Assembly: GCA_036519575.1 (NCBI GenBank)
Contig: DATDKZ010000057.1
Location: 1-53,302, forward strand
DNA: 53,302 bases
Direction of reading: 5' to 3'
Origin: AC-69 sp036519575
GTDB taxonomy: Bacteria; Actinomycetota; UBA4738; HRBIN12
In this document: one piece after another, positions 42,396 to 50,373 of the stretch
Numbering within the stretch: the first letter of the stretch is position 1
Layout: every line of letters starts with the position of its first letter
The notes under the pieces: generated by a model
What the model saw: only the letters and a program-made list of their open reading frames with translations
Told to the model about the DNA's origin: nothing
Database searches by the model: none
Translations under genes and position numbers: made by a program

Positions 42396-43682
42396 CTACT
42401 TCAGGAATCCTTCGTAGTGCCGCATGAGCAGCTGGGACTCGAGCTGCTTCATGGTCTCCAGAGCCACGCCGACCGTGATGAGGAGCGAGGTCCCGCCGAA
42501 CGGGAATTGCTGGATGACCCAGAACGCGAAGACGATCGACGGCAGGAGGGCGATGGCCGCGAGGAATAGCGAACCGGGCAACGTGATGCGGACCAGGACG
42601 TCGTTCAGGTAATTCGCCGTGGGCTGGCCGGGTCGGATCCCGGGGATGAACCCTCCGTACTTCCGGAGGTTATCGGCGGTATCCACCGGATTGAACGCGA
42701 TGGCCGTATAGAAGTACGCGAAGAACACGATCAGCATGCCGTAGATGGCCATGTACACCAGGCTCCGCTGATTCGTGACGTAGTTGTTCACAAAGTTCGT
42801 GAACCAGTTGGCGTGGTACACACTGGCAAGCAGGGTCGGGAAGTACAGGACCGACGAGGCGAAGATGATCGGGATGACGCCTGCCTGGTTGACCTTGAGC
42901 GGGATGTAGGTGCTGCCGCCGGTGGTCATCCGACGTCCCACCACGCGCTTGGCATATTGGACCGGGATCCGCCGCTGGCCCTGCTCGACGAAGACCACGG
43001 CCACCACCAGCGCCAGGCCGATCAATAGGACCACGACGAACTTCGCGTTGCTCTGCAACAGGATCGAGCGACCCTCGGTAGGGAGCCGGGAGATCACGCT
43101 GGCGAAGATGAGCACGGACATGCCGTTGCCGATCCCGCGTTGTGTGATGAGCTCGCCCATCCACATGATCAAAGCTGTGCCGGCGGTGAAGATCAGCACG
43201 ATCAACGCGATGTTCGGCGCAGTGAACGTGCCAGGCCGGAACACGTCGACGCCGTTCAACTGCTGAGCTCCGGAGTGGAACAGGAACACGAGCCCCGTGG
43301 ACTGGAGGAGCGCAAGGACGACGGTCACGTAGCGGGTCCACTGGTTGATCTTCTTGATGCCCGTCTCGCCCTGCTTCTGCCACTGTTCGAGCTTGGGGAT
43401 CACGACAGTGAGCAGCTGCATGATGATGGAGCTCGTGATGTACGGCATGATCCCCAGGCCGAACACGGCCATCCGGGTGAGCGCTCCCCCGGAGAACAGG
43501 TCGATGAACGACAGGAACCCGCCCTGGCCCTGCGATTTGAAGGCCGCCGTCAACCGGTCCAGGTCGATGATGGGAACGGGCACGTGGCAACCGAACCGAT
43601 AGATGACGATGATGAACAGGGTGAACAGGATCTTCTTGCGAAGGTCCGGGACCTTGAAGGCGTTGACGAAGGCGCGCAGCAC
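42396..43682 (-). CDS. secY: SecY translocon channel
   Basis: The 428-aa protein has ten predicted membrane helices. LRAFVNAFKVPDLRKKILFT, FSGGALTRMAVFGLGIMPYI (helix 2, plug region) and the C-terminal MRHYEGFLK are conserved. The start is GTG at 43682, 20 nt after rplO, with no ribosome-binding site; a TAGAAT lies 9 nt upstream, so an additional promoter here is possible. Confidence 0.98.
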   Translation of the reverse strand: MLRAFVNAFKVPDLRKKILFTLFIIVIYRFGCHVPVPIIDLDRLTAAFKSQGQGGFLSFIDLFSGGALTRMAVFGLGIMPYITSSIIMQLLTVVIPKLEQWQKQGETGIKKINQWTRYVTVVLALLQSTGLVFLFHSGAQQLNGVDVFRPGTFTAPNIALIVLIFTAGTALIMWMGELITQRGIGNGMSVLIFASVISRLPTEGRSILLQSNAKFVVVLLIGLALVVAVVFVEQGQRRIPVQYAKRVVGRRMTTGGSTYIPLKVNQAGVIPIIFASSVLYFPTLLASVYHANWFTNFVNNYVTNQRSLVYMAIYGMLIVFFAYFYTAIAFNPVDTADNLRKYGGFIPGIRPGQPTANYLNDVLVRITLPGSLFLAAIALLPSIVFAFWVIQQFPFGGTSLLITVGVALETMKQLESQLLMRHYEGFLK

Positions 43683-43702
43683 GAGAGGTCGATTCTACCC
43701 CG

Positions 43703-44140
43703 TCAGGTGACGATCTCGGTCCTGCCTCCGGCGGCCTCGATCTTGGCTTTGGCGGCCTCGGAGAACGCGTGGGCCTTGACGGTCAGTGCCCGTCCGATGT
43801 CGCCTCGGGCCAGCACCTTCACCGGACGTCCCCCGTGGATCAGGCCGCGCGACAGCATGGCCGCGGGATCGACCTCGCCGCGCTCGAACGCCTGGGCCAG
43901 CGTCTCCACGTTCACAACCGAGTACTCGACCCGGTTGCGGTTGGTGAAACCCTTCAGTTTGGGCACGCGACGCTGAAGCGGCATCTGGCCGCCTTCGAAT
44001 CCCAGTTTTGGGTTGTGGCGTGCGCCGTAGCCCTTGGTCCCCCGGCCCGCCGTCTTGCCCTGCCCGGCGGCCCTGCCGCGGCCGACACGCCGCTTCCGCC
44101 GCGTGGCACCGGAAGCGGGACGGAGGTGATGGAGCTTCAT
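43703..44140 (-). CDS. rplO: Ribosomal protein L15
   Basis: The 145-aa 50S protein opens KLHHLRPASGATRRKRRVGR and has GRGTKGYGARH and EGGQMPLQRRVPKLKGF, the L15 signature. It overlaps rpmD by 4 nt (ATGA). Length and motifs are ordinary. Confidence 0.97.
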   Translation of the reverse strand: MKLHHLRPASGATRRKRRVGRGRAAGQGKTAGRGTKGYGARHNPKLGFEGGQMPLQRRVPKLKGFTNRNRVEYSVVNVETLAQAFERGEVDPAAMLSRGLIHGGRPVKVLARGDIGRALTVKAHAFSEAAKAKIEAAGGRTEIVT

Positions 44141-44358
44141 CCCTTCTCCTGCCTCCCACTCTTCGCCGAGCGACCACCCGGCGTCTCTTCGACCTTCACC
44201 AGGTGGCTGACCTTGGCGATCATGCCTCGGATCTCGGGGCGGTCGTCCTTGATCACCGAGTCGCCCAGGCGGTGCAGCCCCAACCGACGGACCGTCGCCT
44301 TCTGATCCTTCGGCCGGTGGATCACACTCCGGATCTGGGTGACCCTAAGCTTGGTCAC
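44137..44358 (-). CDS. rpmD: Ribosomal protein L30
   Basis: The 73-aa 50S protein has LRVTQIRSVIHRPKDQKATV and RGMIAKVSHLVKVEE. It is about 13 residues longer than the common 60-aa form because of a basic tail (GGRSAKSGRQEKG). The only usable start is the GTG at 44358, which overlaps the end of rpsE by 14 nt. Confidence 0.95.
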   Translation of the reverse strand: MTKLRVTQIRSVIHRPKDQKATVRRLGLHRLGDSVIKDDRPEIRGMIAKVSHLVKVEETPGGRSAKSGRQEKG

Positions 44359-44944
44359 CGTAGGCCTCCTCGAGCTTGGCCGCCCGGGCCGCCTGCATCC
44401 GCTCGTCCGCCGCAGCCACGGCCGAGAGCATCGGCTTGGGCGCCACCTCGCTTAGCTGCCGACCGCGGAGCCTGGCCACCTGCTCGGGCCGCTTCAGGCT
44501 GCGCAACCCGGCCGTCGCCGCCTTCACGATGTTGATTGCGTTGCTCGACCCCAGGGATTTGGACAGGATGTCCTTGATCCCCGCACACTCGACCAGGGCC
44601 CGGACCGGACCGCCGGCGATGACCCCGGTGCCCGGTGCAGCCGGCTTGAGGAGCACGATGCCGGCGCCGTCCTCCCCGGTCACCTGGTGCGGAATGGTGG
44701 TCCCCATCATCGGAACCTCGAACATCTTGCGCTTGGCTTCCTCGACCCCCTTGGCGATCGCCGCGGGGACCTCCTTGGCCTTGCCGTACCCCACGCCAAC
44801 GCGTCCCGCGCCGTCGCCGACCACGACGAGCGCGGCGAAGGAGAAGCGGCGGCCGCCCTTGACCACCTTGGCCACGCGGTTGATCGCGATGACCCGCTCC
44901 TCGTACATGCCCTTCTCTCCGGTCGACGCGTCGTACCGTCGCAT
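44345..44944 (-). CDS. rpsE: Ribosomal protein S5
   Basis: The 199-aa 30S protein has EERVIAINRVAKVVKGGRRF, VGDGAGRVGVGYGKAKEVPA and GTGVIAGGPVRALVECAGI, all invariant S5 blocks. It is coupled to rplR by TGATG. Length is typical for actinobacteria. Confidence 0.98.
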   Translation of the reverse strand: MRRYDASTGEKGMYEERVIAINRVAKVVKGGRRFSFAALVVVGDGAGRVGVGYGKAKEVPAAIAKGVEEAKRKMFEVPMMGTTIPHQVTGEDGAGIVLLKPAAPGTGVIAGGPVRALVECAGIKDILSKSLGSSNAINIVKAATAGLRSLKRPEQVARLRGRQLSEVAPKPMLSAVAAADERMQAARAAKLEEAYGDQA

Positions 44945-45315
44945 CAGATCGCCAATCCCCCTTCCCTGGCTCCCTCGGCAAGCGCGGCGATCCGGCCGTG
45001 ATACAGCCGGCCGCCCCGGTCGAACACCGCGCCCTGGACCCCGGCCTGCTTCGCCCGGTCGGCGATCAGCGCCCCCACGGCCTTGGCCACGACCTTCTTG
45101 TCGCCCTTGGTTCCGCCGCCACCGAGCTCACGGTCGGACGCCGAGGCAACCGTGCGAGAGGAGACGTCGTCGATCAGTTGGACGTAGATGTGCCGGTTCG
45201 ATCGGTACACGGCCAGACGAGGGCGCGCCGCGGTACCCGAAATCTTGCGCCGGATCCGGAGTCGCCGGCGCGCCCGCGCCGAGCGCTTGTCGTCGCCACG
45301 CTGGAGTGTCCTCAT
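44944..45315 (-). CDS. rplR: Ribosomal protein L18
   Basis: The 123-aa 5S rRNA-binding protein contains RRKISGTAARPRLAVYRSN, RHIYVQLIDD and VVFDRGG-like AVFDRGGRLYHGRIAALAEG. The ATG at 45315 overlaps the rplF stop (ATGA) and agrees with the family start; the frame extends upstream but only as antisense of meaning. Confidence 0.97.
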   Translation of the reverse strand: MRTLQRGDDKRSARARRRLRIRRKISGTAARPRLAVYRSNRHIYVQLIDDVSSRTVASASDRELGGGGTKGDKKVVAKAVGALIADRAKQAGVQGAVFDRGGRLYHGRIAALAEGAREGGLAI

Positions 45316-45863
45316 GCCGTCGCGCCCTTCGCCGCCTTGCCGGCCTTCTTCCGGACGAACTCGCCCTCGTAGCGGATGCCCTTGCCCTTGTACGGCTCGG
45401 GCTTGCGGATCTGCCGGATGTCCGCGGCCACCTGTCCGACCTGCTGCTTGTCGTTCCCCCGGATGATCACGCTGGTGGGTGCCGGGACCTCGAACTCGAT
45501 GCCGTCTGGGCACGGGACGGGGATCGGGTGCGAGTACCCCACGGAGACCTCCAGGTCCTTGCCCCGGAGGGATGCCCGGTAACCGACGCCCACGATCTGC
45601 AGGCGCTTCTCGTAGCCCTTCGTCACTCCCTCGACCATGTTCGCGATGAGTGTGCGCGTCAGGCCGTGAAGGCTCCGGTGGAAGCCCTCGTCGCTCGGGC
45701 GCTCGACCCGGATGACGCCGTCGTCGCGAACGACTCGCATCTCGGGGTGGAGCCGCCGGGACAGGGTTCCCCGCGGGCCCTTCACCGTCACCGTCGCACT
45801 ATCGTCGATCGCCACCTCGACGCCGCCCGGGATCTCGATAGGTTGCTTTCCGATCCGACTCAT
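45312..45863 (-). CDS. rplF: Ribosomal protein L6
   Basis: The 183-aa protein opens SRIGKQPIEIPGGVEVAIDD and ends with the RKPEPYKGKGIRYEGEFVRK signature plus a short Lys/Ala tail. Two duplicated alpha/beta domains are expected. It lies 10 nt after rpsH. Confidence 0.98.
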   Translation of the reverse strand: MSRIGKQPIEIPGGVEVAIDDSATVTVKGPRGTLSRRLHPEMRVVRDDGVIRVERPSDEGFHRSLHGLTRTLIANMVEGVTKGYEKRLQIVGVGYRASLRGKDLEVSVGYSHPIPVPCPDGIEFEVPAPTSVIIRGNDKQQVGQVAADIRQIRKPEPYKGKGIRYEGEFVRKKAGKAAKGATA

Positions 45864-45873
45864 GGCTTCGTCC

Positions 45874-46293
45874 TCACCACACGAAGGCCAGGACCTCTCC
45901 GCCGATGCCGCGGCGAGAGGCCTCTCGGTCCGTGATCACGCCCTGGGATGTGGACAGGATGGCGATGCCGAGCCCGCCCATGACCCGTGGAAGCTTGTCG
46001 TGCACGGCATACACGCGGCGACCCGGGGTGGAGATGCGCCGCAGGCCGGTGATGGTCCGCTCCCGCTTCGCCCCATACTTCAGGCGGACCCGGAGGGCCT
46101 GGTGGACGCCCTCGCCCTCGGTCTCGAAGCCGTCCACGAACCCTTCCGCCGCAACGATCTTGAGGATGGCCTGGTTGAGCTTGGACGCCGGCACGAGCAA
46201 GTCGTCCTTGTACGCCACGTTGGCGTTGCGGATCCTCGTCAGCATGTCCGCGACGGGATCGGTGACGTTGGTCCGAACGAGCGCCTTCACCAT
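45874..46293 (-). CDS. rpsH: Ribosomal protein S8
   Basis: The 139-aa protein has VTDPVADMLTRIRNANVAYK near the start and the C-terminal STSQGVITDREASRRGIGGE, the RNA-binding S8 signature. The ATG at 46293 overlaps rpsN by 7 nt; a GTG at 46290 would give the commoner GTGA overlap and one residue less. Confidence 0.97.
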   Translation of the reverse strand: MVKALVRTNVTDPVADMLTRIRNANVAYKDDLLVPASKLNQAILKIVAAEGFVDGFETEGEGVHQALRVRLKYGAKRERTITGLRRISTPGRRVYAVHDKLPRVMGGLGIAILSTSQGVITDREASRRGIGGEVLAFVW

Positions 46294-46472
46294 GATGCCT
46301 TGGTCACCCCCGGCAGCTCACCGATGTGCGCCAGCTCGCGGAAGCAGATCCGGCACAGCAGGAACCTGCGGTAGACGGCACGAGCCCGGCCGCACCGACG
46401 GCACCGGGTGTGCTCCCGCACAGCGAACTTCGCCGGCTTGAGCTGCTTCTCGATCTTCGCCTTCCCTGCCAT
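46287..46472 (-). CDS. rpsN: Ribosomal protein S14 type Z (zinc-binding)
   Basis: The 61-aa protein is the short, zinc-containing S14 form: C24, C27, C40 and C43 in CRRCGRARAVYRRFLLCRIC. The C-minus 101-aa form used by some actinobacteria under zinc limitation is not in the window. It lies 12 nt after rplE. Confidence 0.97.
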   Translation of the reverse strand: MAGKAKIEKQLKPAKFAVREHTRCRRCGRARAVYRRFLLCRICFRELAHIGELPGVTKASW

Positions 46473-46484
46473 CTCGCCCTCTCG

Positions 46485-47066
46485 TTACGAGGCCGCCGCG
46501 CTCACGGCCGGGGCCCCCTCGAACGGGAACCCCAGCGCGATCAGCAGCGCCCTGCCTTCATCGTCCGTCTGCGCCGTCGTCGCGACGGTGATGTCCATCC
46601 CCCGGACCTTCACAACCTTGTCGTAGTCGACCTCGGGGAAGATCAACTGCTCGGTCAGCCCGAGCGTGTAGTTCCCGTGGCCGTCGAACGACCGTCGTGA
46701 CAGCCCCCGGAAGTCTCGGATCCTGGGGATTGCCACCGTGATGAGGCGGTCGACGAACTCCCACATGCGGTCGCCCCGAAGGGTGACCTTGGCCCCGATG
46801 GACATGCCCTCCCGGAGCTTGAAGCCGGCGATCGACTTCCGGGCCTTGGTCACCACCGGTCGCTGCCCGGCGATGACGGCGAGGTCCTGGGTGGCCGCCT
46901 CCAGCATACGAGCATCCTTGAGGGCGTCACCCACGCCCATGTTGATGACGACCTTCTGGAGCCGCGGGACCTCCATTGCGTTCGCATATCCGAGCTCCTG
47001 GCGGAGGCGCGGGAGGACCTCCTCGCGATACCGGACCTTCAGCCGAGGCACGTAGCGCTCGCTCAC
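46485..47066 (-). CDS. rplE: Ribosomal protein L5
   Basis: The 193-aa 5S rRNA-binding protein has RLQKVVINMGVGDALKDARM, RPVVTKARKSIAGFKLREGM and FPEVDYDKVVKVRGMDITV. The GTG at 47066 overlaps the rplX stop (GTGA) and matches the family start, so the longer open frame upstream is not used. Confidence 0.97.
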   Translation of the reverse strand: MSERYVPRLKVRYREEVLPRLRQELGYANAMEVPRLQKVVINMGVGDALKDARMLEAATQDLAVIAGQRPVVTKARKSIAGFKLREGMSIGAKVTLRGDRMWEFVDRLITVAIPRIRDFRGLSRRSFDGHGNYTLGLTEQLIFPEVDYDKVVKVRGMDITVATTAQTDDEGRALLIALGFPFEGAPAVSAAAS

Positions 47067-47407
47067 AGCTCCGCCTCGCACTTGCGGCAGATCCGGACCT
47101 TCGTGCCGTCCGACCCGACCTCGTGGCCGACTCGGGTGGGCCGGCCGCAGGACTTGCACACGATCTGGACGTTGGAGATGTCCACGTACAGCTCCATGTC
47201 GATGATGCCGCCCTGCTGGAGCTGCTGTCCGCTGGTGGACCGGCGCCCAGTGGCCCGCTGATGCTTCTTGGCCATAGCCCCGCCCTCCACCAGGATGCGC
47301 CCGTCCTTGGGCACCACGCGGACCACTCGGCCCCGATGGCCGCGGCTCTTCCCCGTCATCACCTGCACGGTGTCGTCCTTCTTGACGTCGACTCCTGGCA
47401 TCGTCAC
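47063..47407 (-). CDS. rplX: Ribosomal protein L24
   Basis: The 114-aa protein has a KOW motif (KKDDTVQVMTGKSRGHRGRV) and a C-terminal segment with two Cys pairs, C84-x2-C87 and C107-x2-C110, that could bind zinc; such pairs occur in many bacterial L24 proteins. The GTG at 47407 overlaps the rplN stop (GTGA); an ATG at 47401 is an alternative. Confidence 0.96.
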   Translation of the reverse strand: MTMPGVDVKKDDTVQVMTGKSRGHRGRVVRVVPKDGRILVEGGAMAKKHQRATGRRSTSGQQLQQGGIIDMELYVDISNVQIVCKSCGRPTRVGHEVGSDGTKVRICRKCEAEL

Positions 47408-47772
47408 AGCACCTCCGGTGCGAGCGAGATGATCTTCATGAACCGCTTCTCCCGCAGCTCGCGGGCCACCGGGCCGAAGATCCTGGTCCCCCGAGGGTTC
47501 CGCTGGTCATTGATGAGGACCACGGCGTTGTCGTCGAATCGGATGTACGAGCCGTCGGGGCGGCGGCGCTCCTTGGCCGTGCGCACCACGACACCCTTCA
47601 CCACCTCGCCCTTCTTCACGGCGCCGCCGGGGAGCGCGTCCTTCACGGAGCCCACGACGACGTCGCCGATCCGGGCGTAGCGGCGGTGGGACCCCCCCAG
47701 GACGCGGATCACCAGGACCTCCCGGGCCCCCGTGTTGTCCGCGACCCTGCATCGGGTCTCTTGCTGGATCAC
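47404..47772 (-). CDS. rplN: Ribosomal protein L14
   Basis: The 122-aa protein opens MIQQETRCRVADNTGAREVL and has the L14 signature GDVVVGSVKDALPGGAVKKG and ARELREKRFMKIISLAPEVL at the end. Fully standard length. Confidence 0.98.
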   Translation of the reverse strand: MIQQETRCRVADNTGAREVLVIRVLGGSHRRYARIGDVVVGSVKDALPGGAVKKGEVVKGVVVRTAKERRRPDGSYIRFDDNAVVLINDQRNPRGTRIFGPVARELREKRFMKIISLAPEVL

Positions 47773-47779
47773 CGCTCCC

Positions 47780-48046
47780 TCACTTCGCCCGTTCGACGAT
47801 CTCGACGACCCGCCACCGCTTGGTCTTCGACAGGGGTCGGGTCTCGATCACGCGGACGGTGTCGCCCACGTGTGCCTCGTTTGCTTCGTCGTGCGCCGCA
47901 AGGCGCGACGAGCGCCGAACGATCTTCTGATAGAGCGGATGGCGGATCTGCCGATCGATCTTCACCAGCACGGTCTTGTCCATCGCGTCGGACACCACCA
48001 CGCCGGTGCGGGCCTTCCGCCGGCCTCGTTCGCTCGACTGGGTCAC
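47780..48046 (-). CDS. rpsQ: Ribosomal protein S17
   Basis: The 88-aa OB-fold 30S protein has RRKARTGVVVSDAMDKTVLV, HPLYQKIVRRSSRLAAHDE and ETRPLSKTKRWRVVEIVERA. I place the start at the GTG at 48046, which overlaps the rpmC stop as GTGA like many neighbours; an ATG at 48079 would add 11 residues and overlap rpmC by 37 nt. Confidence 0.93.
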   Translation of the reverse strand: MTQSSERGRRKARTGVVVSDAMDKTVLVKIDRQIRHPLYQKIVRRSSRLAAHDEANEAHVGDTVRVIETRPLSKTKRWRVVEIVERAK

Positions 48047-48444
48047 GTCCCGCTCGCTTCCTTCTTGCTCGCTCGCCATCGCCTCGTTCGTTTCCCGGTC
48101 TCCTGCTCGGATCCCTCGGCCTCGCCGAGCTCCTCGCCCGGCTCGAGCAGGACATCGAGGGGCTCGCCCTTCTTCCTGCCGGCCGCCTGGGCCTGGCGAG
48201 ACTCGGCCAGGGCCTCGGCATCTGCCCGGGCCAGTTCCTCCTCCACCGCCTGCTCCGGCTGGCGTTCGCGCAGCACCGTTAGGATCCTCGACACGTCGTG
48301 CCGCACGTCCTTGATGCGCATGGGGTTGTCGAGCTGCCCCGTGGCCAGCTGGAACCGCAGGTTGAACAGCTCCTCCTTGTGGGACTCCAGCCGCTCGATG
48401 AGCTGATCGTCCGGGAGCTCGCGGAGCTCGGCCACCCTGGTCAT
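48043..48444 (-). CDS. rpmC: Ribosomal protein L29 with long C-terminal extension
   Basis: Residues 1 to about 62 are a normal L29 (ELRELPDDQLIERLESHKEE, LFNLRFQLATGQLDNP). About 71 more residues follow in frame (EEELARADAEALAESRQAQA, then acidic and finally basic RRWRASKKEASGT), roughly doubling the usual 60-70 aa. L29 lies at the tunnel exit near the SRP/trigger-factor site, so a charged helical tail there could contact nascent-chain factors; this is inference. The start overlaps the rplP stop (ATGA). Confidence 0.92.
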   Translation of the reverse strand: MTRVAELRELPDDQLIERLESHKEELFNLRFQLATGQLDNPMRIKDVRHDVSRILTVLRERQPEQAVEEELARADAEALAESRQAQAAGRKKGEPLDVLLEPGEELGEAEGSEQETGKRTRRWRASKKEASGT

Positions 48445-48860
48445 TCCGATCCCCCCGCCCGGCTGATGAACTTTGTCTTGATGGGAAGCTTGTGGGCTGC
48501 CCGGCTCATGGCCTCCTTGGCCACCTGCTGGGTGACCCCCGAGAGCTCGAACATCACCCGGCCGGGCTTGACCACGGCTACCCACCCCTCAGGGTTGCCC
48601 TTGCCAGAGCCCATCCGCGTCTCGGCCGGTTTCTTGGTGACCGGCTTGTCGGGGAAGATGTTGATCCACACCTTGCCACCCCGGCGGATGTGCCTGGTGA
48701 TGGCCACCCGAGCCGCCTCGATCTGGCGGTTGGTGATCCACGCGGGCTGGAGGGCCACCAGGCCGTAGTCACCGAAGTGCACCTCGGTCCCGCCCTTGGC
48801 CCGGCCCCGCATCCGGCCCCGATGGACCTTGCGGTGCTTGACCTTCTTCGGAGCGAGCAT
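48441..48860 (-). CDS. rplP: Ribosomal protein L16
   Basis: The 139-aa 50S protein opens LAPKKVKHRKVHRGRMRGRA and has TRHIRRGGKVWINIFPDKP and RMGSGKGNPEGWVAVVKPGR, the L16 signature. It is coupled to rpsC by TGATG. Confidence 0.98.
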   Translation of the reverse strand: MLAPKKVKHRKVHRGRMRGRAKGGTEVHFGDYGLVALQPAWITNRQIEAARVAITRHIRRGGKVWINIFPDKPVTKKPAETRMGSGKGNPEGWVAVVKPGRVMFELSGVTQQVAKEAMSRAAHKLPIKTKFISRAGGSE

Positions 48861-49741
48861 CAGGCCTCGCTCCCTTCGGCGGCCGGCGGTTCCTCGGCGG
48901 TCGCGCCGGGCTCGGGGGCCGTCCCGTCGTCACCGGCCTCATCACCGCGCTCGGTGCTGGGCTCGGGGACGGCCGGCTCCTCGGTCTCGATGGCCTCGGC
49001 CTCAGCCTGGTCGGTGATCAGGGCACCGGTGGAGGCGCCTCCGGCCGATACCTGCGCCAGGGCCCGGGCTCGGGCCAGCTCTGTCTCCTTCTCCGCAGCC
49101 GGGATCTCGTCGCCGTGATACACCCACACCTTCACCCCGATCTGCCCGAAGGTCGTCTTCGCCTCGGCCGTGCCGAAGTCGATGCGGGCCCGCAGGGTAT
49201 GCAGCGGCACCCGCCCCTCGCGGTACCACTCGCGGCGCGACATCTCGGTCCCGCCGAGGCGGCCACCGCATTGCACCCGGACGCCGAGCGCCCCGGCACG
49301 CATGGCCGTCTGGACGGCCCGGCGCATGGCCCGGCGGAACGAGACCCGCCCGGCCAACTGTTCGGCCACACCCTGGGCGAGCAGCGTCGCATCGGTCTCC
49401 GGCCGGAGCTGGCTGGCCGCCGAGTTCATGTCCTCGACCTTCACGTCGACCCGCTTCTTGGTCACCCGCTCGATGTCCCGGCGGATCCGGTCGACCTCGG
49501 CGCCCTTGCGGCCGATCACGATGCCCGGACGGGCTGTTCGGATGAACACCCAGATCTGGTCGCCCTTGCGCTCGATGTCGATGCTGGAGATGCCGGCCCG
49601 CGACAGGCGGCTGCGGATGTGCTTGCGGATCCACACGTCCTCGTGCAGGGAGTCCGCGTAATCGCGGCCTCCGAACCAGTTGGACTTCCACGTGTAGATG
49701 ACCCCCAGCCGAAGTCCGTACGGATTGACCTTGTGACCCAT
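48860..49741 (-). CDS. rpsC: Ribosomal protein S3 with acidic C-terminal tail
   Basis: The 293-aa protein has GHKVNPYGLRLGVIYTWKSN, a KH domain (VIGRKGAEVDRIRRDIE) and the C-terminal S3 domain (GVRVQCGGRLGGTEMSRREW). After about residue 215 comes a tail of some 75 residues rich in Glu, Ala and Pro; actinobacterial S3 proteins often carry such tails. The start abuts the rplV stop. Confidence 0.97.
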   Translation of the reverse strand: MGHKVNPYGLRLGVIYTWKSNWFGGRDYADSLHEDVWIRKHIRSRLSRAGISSIDIERKGDQIWVFIRTARPGIVIGRKGAEVDRIRRDIERVTKKRVDVKVEDMNSAASQLRPETDATLLAQGVAEQLAGRVSFRRAMRRAVQTAMRAGALGVRVQCGGRLGGTEMSRREWYREGRVPLHTLRARIDFGTAEAKTTFGQIGVKVWVYHGDEIPAAEKETELARARALAQVSAGGASTGALITDQAEAEAIETEEPAVPEPSTERGDEAGDDGTAPEPGATAEEPPAAEGSEA

Positions 49742-50086
49742 TCAGGCTTCCTCTCCCAACGACTTCACGATCAGCGTGATGTGCGACGTGCGCTTCCTGA
49801 TCCTGGCCGCCCTGCCGTAGGCTCGGGGCCGCCAGCGCTTGAGCGTCGGGCCCTCGTCCACCCATGCCCGGTCGACGATCAGGTTCTGGGCCGCCACCCC
49901 CGGCCCCTGCTCGGCGTTCGCCACCGCCGAGTTCAGTGCCTTCTCGATGGTACGCGACGCCGATTGGGGCGCGAACCGCAGGATCCGGCGGGCCTCCTCG
50001 ACCTGCCGGCCCCGGATGAGGTCGACCATCCGCCGCGCCTTCATCGGCGAGAGCCGCACGTATTTGATCGTCGCCTTGGCTTCCAT
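49742..50086 (-). CDS. rplV: Ribosomal protein L22
   Basis: The 114-aa protein has KYVRLSPMKARRMVDLIRGR and the beta-hairpin KRWRPRAYGRAARIRKRTSH that lines the exit tunnel. Three bases separate it from rpsS. Standard length. Confidence 0.98.
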   Translation of the reverse strand: MEAKATIKYVRLSPMKARRMVDLIRGRQVEEARRILRFAPQSASRTIEKALNSAVANAEQGPGVAAQNLIVDRAWVDEGPTLKRWRPRAYGRAARIRKRTSHITLIVKSLGEEA

Positions 50087-50089
50087 CCC

Positions 50090-50371
50090 CTACCTGACCG
50101 TCGTGCTCCGCTCGGCCCGCGCGTGGGACCGGAAGGTCCGGGTGGGCGCGAACTCTCCGAGCTTGTGGCCGACCATCGACTCGGAAACGTAGATGGGCAC
50201 GTGCTTTCGCCCGTCATGGACGGCGATGGTGTGCCCCACCATCTCTGGGACGATCGTCGAACGACGAGACCAGGTCCGTACTACCTTCTTCTCGCCGCGG
50301 CGGTTCATCTCCACGACCCGGACCATGAGGTGGTCGTCCACGAACGGGCCCTTCTTGATCGACCTCGGCAC
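50090..50371 (-). CDS. rpsS: Ribosomal protein S19
   Basis: The 93-aa protein has RSIKKGPFVDDHLMVRVVEM and TIAVHDGRKHVPIYVSESMV and KLGEFAPTRTFRSHA. The GTG at 50371 (valine then PRSIKKG) gives exactly the family length; the open frame upstream reads into rplB antiframe and is ignored. Confidence 0.97.
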   Translation of the reverse strand: MPRSIKKGPFVDDHLMVRVVEMNRRGEKKVVRTWSRRSTIVPEMVGHTIAVHDGRKHVPIYVSESMVGHKLGEFAPTRTFRSHARAERSTTVR

Positions 50372-50373
50372 GT

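Noticed and set aside
43692..43697. Promoter just before secY (TAGAAT)
   Set aside because: The -10 is good, but no -35 is seen and secY lies inside a long co-directional cluster; noted only within the secY entry.
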